This document shows positions 1-5,928 of a DNA stretch of 10,289 nucleotides, one piece after another (the stretch's first letter is position 1; each line of letters begins with the position of its first letter). The stretch comes from an uncultured Holdemanella sp. (GTDB lineage Bacteria; Bacillota_I; Bacilli_A; Erysipelotrichales; Erysipelotrichaceae). The notes beneath the pieces were generated by a model. The model had not been told where the DNA came from. It did not search any database and saw only the letters and a program-made list of their open reading frames with translations. The translations under genes were made by a program, and so were the position numbers. The stretch is from NCBI GenBank assembly GCA_900754615.1, contig CAAEDN010000085.1, positions 1-10,289 of the forward strand. Reading direction: 5' to 3'.

Positions 1-122
1 CCCGCCATAACAGTTAAATCAAACTGCTCTTTATTTAATGCTTTACAATAGTTCATGATGACAGAACCAATGCCTGTAATATCAAAATGTGTTGTAACAA
101 ATACGACCTTAATCTTTTTCAT
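1..122 (-). CDS. Glycosyltransferase family 4, N-terminal fragment (runs off the left edge)
   Basis: Only the first 40 codons are inside the window, starting with ATG at 122-120. The peptide opens with MKKIKVVFVTTHFDITGIGS followed by VIMNYCKALN. This is a beta strand, a glycine turn and an amphipathic helix, as in the N-terminal Rossmann half of GT4 (GT-B fold) glycosyltransferases, where a Gly-rich segment precedes a VxxNYxxAL-like helix. These enzymes move a sugar from a nucleotide donor to a lipid-linked oligosaccharide at the cytoplasmic membrane face. A GGGG ribosome binding site lies 6 bases before the ATG, and only 13 bases separate the gene from the stop of the FrhB-like gene, so it belongs to the same polysaccharide operon. 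The catalytic C-terminal half is not visible. The family call is therefore an inference from a short stretch, and donor and acceptor are unknown. Confidence 0.65.
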   Translation of the reverse strand, partial: MKKIKVVFVTTHFDITGIGSVIMNYCKALNKEQFDLTVMA

Positions 123-135
123 TCTGTACCCCAAA

Positions 136-1287
136 CTATATATTTTTAATGAATTGAATGAATTTTTTAGGCAACATACGCTTGATTCTTGCCTTCACAT
201 TCCATCCAATCTTCATATTCTCAAAAAAATCACTCGATCCAATATTCTTATAAAAATCTTTTCGAGCACTTGTATACTTGGTTGGTGAAACCAAATTTCC
301 CTGCTTCATTAAAGCTTTTTCAACCGTGGAATCAATATGATACACATCATCCTCGATTTCATTAAATAAAGCCTGTCCCTTTTTCGTATTCACAAAGACA
401 CTGGATACACCTTTATCCGAATAGAATTCTTTATGTGTTTGACTCACACTCCAAAAATCACCAATCGTCAAATCGCCTACACGATTTAAATTCGCAAATG
501 GACATTGATAACAGCTCATTCTGTAACAATCCCCATCCATGAAATGCTTTCCATACTTATCTAATGCCAGTAAATCCGATTTTGTATGATGTTCTGTCGT
601 AATCTTATACTGTGTAGCCCAGCCTCTTTTTTCTTTGGAACGAAAATCAAAAGAAGTCACGGGCTCTTTCAGTTTCTTTGACTGATATTGAATATAAGAA
701 TCAAATAATTTTGGTGAAGGCACACCATGACAAATTAAATCCAATGTATATAGCTTTTCATAATCCTTCTGCAAAAAAGCATATAAACCTGAAATTTGAC
801 ATGGAGTTCCGGTAAATAAGACAAAACGATCTTGATCTAAATAAGCTTTTGCCTTCGAATATGTATGTTCTAGATTCGATTGTACATATTTCGAAGACTG
901 AATCTTATACTTATCCTTAGTATCCTTGATTTCTATATGATGCACATGTAAACCATCATCATAAGCTGCCCCAAATACAATGCCATTGCGATTTAAAATA
1001 TAGGTAGCCGCAACATCAGAAATACCACCCGAAGCCGATTTCATAATGGAAGCATCCTCTTTGTTTCTAGCTCCATATACGTGTTTTGGCTGATTACGAT
1101 GTACATCTACATCATTGGCCGGGCATTTTTTTAAACAGAGACCACACTCTACACAGGCCGACATATCAATAAAAGGATATAAAAAGCCTTCATCATTTTC
1201 TTGGATCGTGATGCAATGTTTAGGACAAGACTGCTCACAGCTTCTACATCCAAAACAAAGATCCCCAATCTTTTCAATGTTATTCAT
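136..1287 (-). CDS. FrhB-like (coenzyme F420 hydrogenase/dehydrogenase beta-subunit family) iron-sulfur protein of a polysaccharide locus
   Basis: This 383-residue cytoplasmic protein begins with a two-cluster ferredoxin module. Cys 11, 14, 17 and 21 and Cys 45, 48, 51 and 55 form two CxxCxxCxxxC[P] sets for two 4Fe-4S clusters. The body matches the FrhB N- and C-terminal domains, with GTPCQISGL near 160-168, CHGVPSP near 186-192, further Cys at 254, 259 and 262, and GDLTIGDFW near 271-279. FrhB relatives carry FAD and pass electrons to F420 or other acceptors. Copies beside pyruvyl transferases are common in exopolysaccharide loci, but their reaction is not established to my knowledge. I chose ATG at 1287, which overlaps the upstream stop codon by 8 bases and has GGGTG about 6 bases before it. 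ATG at 1293 or TTG at 1302 in the same frame are alternatives. Translational coupling to the pyruvyl transferase gene is likely. Confidence 0.85.
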   Translation of the reverse strand: MNNIEKIGDLCFGCRSCEQSCPKHCITIQENDEGFLYPFIDMSACVECGLCLKKCPANDVDVHRNQPKHVYGARNKEDASIMKSASGGISDVAATYILNRNGIVFGAAYDDGLHVHHIEIKDTKDKYKIQSSKYVQSNLEHTYSKAKAYLDQDRFVLFTGTPCQISGLYAFLQKDYEKLYTLDLICHGVPSPKLFDSYIQYQSKKLKEPVTSFDFRSKEKRGWATQYKITTEHHTKSDLLALDKYGKHFMDGDCYRMSCYQCPFANLNRVGDLTIGDFWSVSQTHKEFYSDKGVSSVFVNTKKGQALFNEIEDDVYHIDSTVEKALMKQGNLVSPTKYTSARKDFYKNIGSSDFFENMKIGWNVKARIKRMLPKKFIQFIKNI

Positions 1288-2416
1288 TGACATCACCCAC
1301 AATGTTTGTCGTCAAATATTCCTTAGCTTGTTTACGATAAGAGGCAATAATTGAATCTGTATTGGAATAGTCTGGCATCTTACTGTTGATTGTCTGCACC
1401 GTTTCAATATCGGTTGTCATACGATCTGCCAAATTCAATCGTTTCAATAAATCACTCAATTTTTCTTCATTTCCATAACTATCCCCTACACTTTTACGAA
1501 TAATTGTCGTAAATGGTTTATGGTTAATAATAGAAAAAATGCTTCCATGGAATGTATCTGTAATAATTTCCTGGGCATTCTTAAAATAGGCAAGCACTTC
1601 AAATGGTGAACAATCAATAAATCGATCCGCACACTTTTGAATGCCCCCAATCGCATAGACTTTTAACTTTTTCTTTTTGGCATAAGCCTGGATCCAATCC
1701 GCCTCTTGCTCTGTAATTCTTCCTGAATAAGCATATAAAATTAAATATTTTTCTTTAATATCCATTTCTGGAATATCCTTACATTTATGCATATAATCAT
1801 AGGTCAACACAGGATCTAAATGATAGACGGGTGTCTTTGAAGAAATAGTCGATACAATGCTTCCAGAGTTATTATCTCTTACAGAAATCGCATCAAATTG
1901 ATTTAATAAGTTTCCTAATTCTTCTGTCTTATGATATTTTTCAATTTTTTGTACCGTTGTATTCCCAAAAGAAGCCGCATAACTGATCAATGTATTCGCT
2001 TTATTATCTTTACCAAACAATTCTAATGAATAACCTACATTTGTATTCTTTTGAATACAGTTAAATACTTCATCACTACCAATCACTAGACAGTCCAATT
2101 TTGGATTGTAGTTCATATTTTCCGAAATACCTAGTAATGGCATATATTTTTTGGCATATTGCTGCTTATATTTAATAAATTCAAACTTATGTTTTAATGG
2201 CGCTTTATATTTAAATGTTTCCAGTCCCTTTCCAATCTTTCTAGTAAAAGGATTCTGATTTTTTACATCAGAATCAATTAAAGGACTTCCCACATGATAA
2301 TCTACAAATTCAACTGCACATCCAAGTTCTTCAATCAATGATTTAAGACCATAGGCCTGTAAAAAAGAACCATAGTTTGCGATACGCTGCATTGACATTA
2401 TTCCAACTTTTTTCAT
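1280..2416 (-). CDS. Polysaccharide pyruvyl transferase family protein
   Basis: This 378-residue cytoplasmic protein has the hallmarks of the polysaccharide pyruvyl transferase family (CsaB/WcaK-like, PF04230). They are NYGSFLQAYGLK at residues 14-25, VIGSDEVFN at 111-119, SYAASFG at 145-151, LDPVL at 200-204 and DTFHGSIFSI near 287-296. Characterised members move pyruvate from phosphoenolpyruvate onto a sugar to form a ketal, giving the polymer negative charge. Many members of this broad family remain untested, so the substrate here is unknown. A strong AGGAGGT ribosome binding site sits 6 bases before the ATG. The gene starts 11 bases after pssE and overlaps the FrhB-like gene, placing it mid-operon. 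Its pairing with the FrhB-like protein is a recurrent arrangement and suggests a joint step. Confidence 0.87.
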   Translation of the reverse strand: MKKVGIMSMQRIANYGSFLQAYGLKSLIEELGCAVEFVDYHVGSPLIDSDVKNQNPFTRKIGKGLETFKYKAPLKHKFEFIKYKQQYAKKYMPLLGISENMNYNPKLDCLVIGSDEVFNCIQKNTNVGYSLELFGKDNKANTLISYAASFGNTTVQKIEKYHKTEELGNLLNQFDAISVRDNNSGSIVSTISSKTPVYHLDPVLTYDYMHKCKDIPEMDIKEKYLILYAYSGRITEQEADWIQAYAKKKKLKVYAIGGIQKCADRFIDCSPFEVLAYFKNAQEIITDTFHGSIFSIINHKPFTTIIRKSVGDSYGNEEKLSDLLKRLNLADRMTTDIETVQTINSKMPDYSNTDSIIASYRKQAKEYLTTNIVGDVNE

Positions 2417-2427
2417 GGATGTACCTC

Positions 2428-2919
2428 CTATAAATCATTCACAATTTTTTCTAATTCTTCATTAAATTTTTTATTATTACTCGTAATTCCCTGATTCATC
2501 TTTTTTACGATTGAATCATAATTCACAATTGTATTTTCAAGATCATTAATATCCACCACTGTAATAATGGTTCCCATACGCTCCGCTACAGCTTTTGAGA
2601 AATCCACCTGGTGATTATTTACATGTTCATCAAACTGTTTTTGTCTAGGAACAACAATGGGAGTTTTGCCAATCTGTAAAGGCATGATAAAACTTGCAGG
2701 TCCCCCATGCGTAATCACGATGCGAGCCTCTTTTACATTTTGCACCATCTGCGAATAAGGCAACAATGAAGACCATGTGCAATACTTTGGTTCATATGTA
2801 CTAAATCCAGTCTGCATAATTACTTCTTCATTGATAATTCCTTTTTCTTTCAATTCATCTATTTTTTGTAACAAACGATTGAAAGGCTGCTCATGCGTTC
2901 CAACGGTAACGAATATCAT
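2428..2919 (-). CDS. pssE: PssE/Cps14G family polysaccharide glycosyltransferase (Alg13-like)
   Basis: This 163-residue protein corresponds to the C-terminal half of a GT28-type (MurG-like) glycosyltransferase. It opens with MIFVTVGTHEQPFNRLLQ, typical of Alg13/PssE. It carries the donor-binding ITHGGPASFIMPL segment near residues 68-80, PIVVPRQKQFDEHVNNHQ near 88-105, and no membrane segment. In the family it is the catalytic, nucleotide-sugar-binding partner of an Alg14-like protein. The streptococcal pair Cps14F/Cps14G adds the second sugar to an undecaprenyl-linked first sugar, with Cps14F enhancing Cps14G. Length agrees with the family. Its AGGAGG ribosome binding site (2927-2932) overlaps the pssD stop codon (TAGGAGG), so the two halves are probably made together. 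The sugar specificity cannot be read from the sequence. Confidence 0.9.
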   Translation of the reverse strand: MIFVTVGTHEQPFNRLLQKIDELKEKGIINEEVIMQTGFSTYEPKYCTWSSLLPYSQMVQNVKEARIVITHGGPASFIMPLQIGKTPIVVPRQKQFDEHVNNHQVDFSKAVAERMGTIITVVDINDLENTIVNYDSIVKKMNQGITSNNKKFNEELEKIVNDL

Positions 2920-2930
2920 TCAAATACCTC

Positions 2931-3392
2931 CTAAAAAATACTTCCTAAATTAATAGCTTTCGGATAAACTTTCTTCATTTCTTCCCACTGCACAATAAAA
3001 CGATCCGTCACAGGATAGACTAATTTTCCTGTTAATGTTGATTTATCAATACGATCAAATACTTCAATATATATTGTCTTTGCCCCACGCAATTTGCCTA
3101 AATAGAAAAATGGTACAGCAACGGCGGCTCCGGTTGAAATAATTAAATCCGGTTTTTCTTTATGTAAGACTTTAATAGCCAAGAATGTATTGCGAATTAA
3201 ATTCTTCACATTTCGATTTGTAGGAAAATAGCAATGATATACTTTCTCCCCATTTAATAAGCTATTCGCATCTTCTTTATTAAAAGTAACCCAAAATCTA
3301 TTTTTATCATTCCAAAATGGCTTTAACTGATACAAATGTGTTAAATGACCACCCGATGATCCAACTAAACATACTTTAATATCCTTTTTCAT
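2931..3392 (-). CDS. pssD: PssD/Cps14F family polysaccharide biosynthesis protein (Alg14-like)
   Basis: This 153-residue protein matches the Alg14/PssD family, the acceptor-side half of a split GT-B glycosyltransferase. It has the nucleotide-fold start KVCLVGSSGGHLTHLYQL (about residues 6-23), the central ISTGAAVAVPFFYLGK segment (about 85-100), YIEVFDRIDKSTLTGKLVYP (about 108-127) and a C-terminal FIVQWEEMKKVYPKA. Alg14-type proteins bring the catalytic Alg13-like partner to the membrane near the lipid-linked acceptor. Length is normal for the family. An AGGAAAGG ribosome binding site precedes the ATG by 6 bases. This is the first gene of the visible operon. No priming sugar-phosphate transferase lies upstream, so the priming enzyme must be further downstream or elsewhere. 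The leader just upstream looks like an attenuator. Confidence 0.9.
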   Translation of the reverse strand: MKKDIKVCLVGSSGGHLTHLYQLKPFWNDKNRFWVTFNKEDANSLLNGEKVYHCYFPTNRNVKNLIRNTFLAIKVLHKEKPDLIISTGAAVAVPFFYLGKLRGAKTIYIEVFDRIDKSTLTGKLVYPVTDRFIVQWEEMKKVYPKAINLGSIF

Positions 3393-3417
3393 ATTTTACC
3401 TTTCCTATATTAGACAT

Positions 3418-3441
3418 AAAAAAATCCCTATTCATAGAGAT
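3418..3441 (-). terminator. Intrinsic terminator in the pssD leader (possible attenuator)
   Basis: On the minus strand, ATCTCTA, a TGAA loop and TAGGGAT form a 7-bp stem with one G-U pair, followed by seven T. It ends only 25 bases before the pssD ATG, with the pssD ribosome binding site just after it. It sits too close to pssD to be the normal end of the previous transcript, which has its own terminator at 3653-3684. It therefore looks like a leader terminator that can be read through. Confidence 0.6.
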
Positions 3442-3468
3442 CAACCATTTCAAAAACAGCGCCTCTAT
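3434..3468 (-). promoter_or_regulatory. Candidate antiterminator pairing in the pssD leader
   Basis: On the minus strand, ATAGAG (3468-3463) is the exact complement of CTCTAT (3439-3434). The second element overlaps the 5' arm and loop of the terminator at 3418-3441, so the two structures exclude each other, as in transcription attenuation. The stem is only 6 bp with a loop of 23 bases, so it could be chance in AT-rich DNA. A 6-codon reading frame, ATG GTT GAT CTC TAT GAA TAG, also lies across this segment. Its only Shine-Dalgarno-like AGAGG is about 13 bases upstream. I recognise no known riboswitch or protein-binding leader. Confidence 0.3.
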
Positions 3469-3529
3469 TATTAATAAGTAAATAATTCGGCTGTTAATTG
3501 GTTATATTTATAATCAAAAAAGACCTTGT

Positions 3530-3560
3530 ATTATACATATAACGAATAAAACGGAGTAAA
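3530..3560 (-). promoter_or_regulatory. Candidate sigma-A-type promoter of the polysaccharide operon
   Basis: The gene-free stretch 3393-3652 holds a perfect TATAAT on the minus strand (3535-3530). A TTTACT lies 19 bases upstream (3560-3555), a slightly long spacer. Transcription would begin near 3523 and give a leader of about 130 bases containing the attenuator-like structure. Other AT-rich matches exist in this stretch, including TTTACA with TATGAT at a 20-base spacing further upstream, so the exact promoter is uncertain. Confidence 0.4.
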
Positions 3561-3652
3561 ACTAAGCACCTAAAAATAAATAGTTATACACGCATCATGA
3601 TATCATAGTTTAATAAATAAAGCAAAATGTAAACTTTTCTTAAAAAAGTCTT

Positions 3653-3684
3653 AAAAAAAGATGTGAATCCTTAAAATTCACACC
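3653..3684 (-). terminator. Intrinsic terminator of the LRR wall-binding gene
   Basis: On the minus strand, GGTGTGAAT and ATTCACATC form a 9-bp stem with one G-U pair around a short loop, followed by seven T (3659-3653). It begins 11 bases after the stop codon of the gene at 3696-5180 and separates that gene from the polysaccharide operon. A second T run shortly after (near 3640) may help release. Confidence 0.85.
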
Positions 3685-3695
3685 CTTATCTTCCA

Positions 3696-5180
3696 TTATT
3701 GAATCCAATATCCATTCGCATCAAATGTATATTTTTTACCATCCAAATTTAAAGTTATATTTTTAGCGAAATTGCTGCCAACTTTATACCACCAGCCCTT
3801 CGCATCTTTTTGCCACTGACCAGGAATATAAATGCCGTTGGATCCAACATAAAATTTATTATTGTCTACCCAAGCACTCTTCACATACTTACCATCAGCA
3901 CCACACCAGTAGTTGCCTACCCATGTGTTTGTGACCATGTGACCATTACTATCCATATAGTAGTCGCCTACCCATGTACTTTTAACCATAACACCTGAAC
4001 CATTGAAGTAATAGTCATATCCATTGATTTTTCTCCATCCAGTTGCCATAGCACCTGAACCTTCGAAATAATACCAAGTCTTATTCAATTCCTTCCATCC
4101 AGTTACCATCATGCCACTGCCATCAAAGTAATACCATACATTCTTTACTTGTTTCCAGCCATTGACCATGTAACCATTGCCATCAAAGTAATACCATTTT
4201 CCATTAATCAATTCAAAATCATTCTTTGTATAACTACCATCTGGATGTCTATACCACCATTTACCATTTGTAGAAATCCATTTTGATTTTTCCATCTTGC
4301 CATTTGTCCCAAAATTATATTGTGTTCCATTAATTGTCTGTTTTCCAAACACCATATACCCATTCGCATCAAAGTAATAGGTTTCATCGTTACAAGTAAT
4401 AAATCTTGACTTAGGTTCTGGATTCTTCGATGTATCATAGAAATTCACTTTCAATTCTTCTGCATACTTTTGAGCTGCATAACCTGAAGGACCTGCAATC
4501 ACTAAATCCGATGGTACTGTACTATTATTAATCGCTCCAGAATAATACTTTACATCTCTTGATAGCTTTATATAATGTAAATTAGAAAAGAAATTAAATG
4601 AATATCCAAAAACATTGACCGGCATCGTTGAAATGCCTTCTTCAAGAATTATAGATTGTAATCGAGTGCATTTATTAAACATCGCAGTTGAAAGTTCTGC
4701 ACCTGATTGAATTGTAACACTTTTTAAATTTACACAATCCGCAAAAACTTGATTGCCATAAATAGCACCTGGTAACACAACGCTTTTAATACCCGTATTC
4801 ATAAAAGCTCGATACCCCACATTTGTAAGTCCTGAAGGTAAACTAATGGATTCCAAACTAACATCATCCATAAATGCACTATCCGAAATTGTCTTCAAAG
4901 TACTCGGTAGTGTTACAGAAGTCAAATAAGTAAGACCTTCAAATTGATAATTGTCTAAACTTATAACTCCTTCCTTGACTACAACCTTTGTGATTTCATC
5001 TGAGTAATCATCCCAACCATAGCCTAGATATCGTTTAATATTCTTTGTGATTGTTAATACACCATTTTGTAGTGACCAACCATCTCCACTCGTTGTTGTG
5101 GAAGCTTGAATAGGTGTAGCCCCACAAAACATGGAGATAACCATCACAAATGATAAAATAAGTGAATATATTTTTTTCAT
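3696..5180 (-). CDS. Secreted BspA-like leucine-rich-repeat protein with choline-binding-type wall repeats
   Basis: This 494-residue surface protein has a signal peptide (MKK, hydrophobic core to about residue 20, likely cleavage after IQA at 24-26). Residues about 60-245 are LRR_5/BspA-type leucine-rich repeats, with units such as LTSVTLPSTLKTISDSAF and LESISLPSGLTNVGYRAF. They end in the usual GPSGYAAQKYAEEL cap. Residues about 258-494 are aromatic wall-binding repeats of the GW/YYF type (GWKQVKNVWYYFDGSGMMVT and relatives), as in choline-binding proteins and clostridial toxins. There is no LPXTG motif or terminal membrane helix, so anchoring is probably non-covalent. BspA-like LRRs often bind host or bacterial partners, but the partner here is unknown. 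AGGAGGG lies 7 bases before the ATG. The gene appears monocistronic, with its own promoter and terminator. Its repeats resemble those of the neighbouring 1269-residue protein, suggesting exchange or common descent. Confidence 0.88.
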   Translation of the reverse strand: MKKIYSLILSFVMVISMFCGATPIQASTTTSGDGWSLQNGVLTITKNIKRYLGYGWDDYSDEITKVVVKEGVISLDNYQFEGLTYLTSVTLPSTLKTISDSAFMDDVSLESISLPSGLTNVGYRAFMNTGIKSVVLPGAIYGNQVFADCVNLKSVTIQSGAELSTAMFNKCTRLQSIILEEGISTMPVNVFGYSFNFFSNLHYIKLSRDVKYYSGAINNSTVPSDLVIAGPSGYAAQKYAEELKVNFYDTSKNPEPKSRFITCNDETYYFDANGYMVFGKQTINGTQYNFGTNGKMEKSKWISTNGKWWYRHPDGSYTKNDFELINGKWYYFDGNGYMVNGWKQVKNVWYYFDGSGMMVTGWKELNKTWYYFEGSGAMATGWRKINGYDYYFNGSGVMVKSTWVGDYYMDSNGHMVTNTWVGNYWCGADGKYVKSAWVDNNKFYVGSNGIYIPGQWQKDAKGWWYKVGSNFAKNITLNLDGKKYTFDANGYWIQ

Positions 5181-5209
5181 CGTTAAACCCTCCTACATAT
5201 TCTAACCTT

Positions 5210-5218
5210 AGTATATCA
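5210..5218 (-). promoter_or_regulatory. Extended -10 promoter of the LRR wall-binding gene
   Basis: On the minus strand, TGATATACT is an extended -10 box (TGN plus TATACT). It would start a transcript near 5203, about 22 bases before the ATG, which leaves room for the AGGAGGG site. No convincing -35 hexamer is seen at 17 bases; TTTGAA lies at a short 15-base spacing. Extended -10 promoters tolerate this. Confidence 0.55.
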
Positions 5219-5238
5219 TGAATTTATTGATTCAAATG

Positions 5239-5266
5239 AAAAATAGATATGATTTAATCTATCTTT
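5239..5266 (-). terminator. Probable terminator overlapping the stop codon of the CAP/coiled-coil gene
   Basis: On the minus strand, AAAGATAGAT and ATCTATTTTT form a 10-bp AT-rich stem (one G-U pair) around an 8-base loop that contains the TAA stop codon. The T run forms the distal arm of the stem rather than following it, so it is weaker than a classical terminator. It is the only candidate between this gene and the next promoter. Confidence 0.45.
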
Positions 5267-5928
5267 CCATCAGCTCCTACATGATAATTTCCAACCCATG
5301 TATTCGTAGCCATTTTACCATCTGAACCAAAATAATAATCACCAATCCATTGATCTTTTACCATATGTCCAGCCTTATTAAAGTAATACCAATCACTACC
5401 CACTTGTTTCCAGCCATTAACCATATAGCCATTTGAATCAAAGTAATATGTTTGTCCTTGAATCACTTCAAAATCATTCTTTGTGTAACTTCCATCCTGA
5501 TGTCTATACCAGTATTTGCCATTTGTCAAAACCCATTGATCTGGCGTATAACGACCATTCGCATCCACATAATAGTTACCAATCCATTTGTTTGTCGCCA
5601 TCTTGCCATCATTTTCAAAATAGTAATTATTGATCCACTGATTCTTGACCATATGACCCGCCTTATTGAAATAGTACCAGTCTTGTCCTACTTGTTTCCA
5701 GCCAGAAATCATATAACCATTGCCATCAAAGTAATATGTTTGACCTGCAATCACTTCAAAATTGTTCTTTGTGTATGAACCATTCTGATGTCTATACCAG
5801 TATTTACCATTTGTCAAAACCCATTTATCTGGAGTATAACGACCATTTGAATCTACATAATAGTTGCCAATCCACTTGTTTGTAGCCATTGTTCCATCCG
5901 CTTCAAAATAGTAGTTTTTAATCCATTG
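5254..5928 (-). repeat. Tandem 288-bp repeat in the wall-binding domain (two full copies plus partial third)
   Basis: Full units lie at 5641-5928 and 5353-5640, and a partial third at 5254-5352. Each begins with QWI[K/N/G][N/D]YYF and encodes 96 residues with several aromatic GW/YYF motifs. The two full units agree at 83 of 96 residues by my count. The phase is exact with no frame change, so the domain grew by in-frame duplication, and changes have accumulated since. Confidence 0.85.

Noticed and set aside
55..288. Plus-strand open frame of 77 codons near the left edge
   Set aside because: It covers the GT4 start and the FrhB-like 3' end, which explain the sequence. No ribosome binding site was seen.
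1115..1354. Plus-strand open frame of 79 codons across the FrhB-like/pyruvyl transferase junction
   Set aside because: It lies opposite two well-supported, translationally coupled genes and has no independent coding evidence.
3393..3652. Hidden small gene, tRNA, or known capsule leader element (ops/JUMPstart) in the gene-free stretch
   Set aside because: No cloverleaf, no GGCGGTAG-type ops motif and no open frame with a convincing ribosome binding site were found. Only the promoter and attenuator-like hairpins are supported.
5123..5125. Lipoprotein-type cysteine near the end of the LRR protein signal peptide (SMFC)
   Set aside because: The residues before the cysteine (Ser-Met-Phe) do not fit a lipobox, and a better signal peptidase I site (IQA) follows.
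5433..5778. Plus-strand open frames of 66 and 108 codons opposite the wall-binding repeats
   Set aside because: They are antisense shadows of the repeated YYF/GW coding region, without ribosome binding sites, and their sequence is explained by the minus-strand protein.
5254..5928. Regular repeats that could suggest a CRISPR array or satellite
   Set aside because: The units are 288 bases long, fully coding and in frame. There are no short palindromic repeats with unique spacers.
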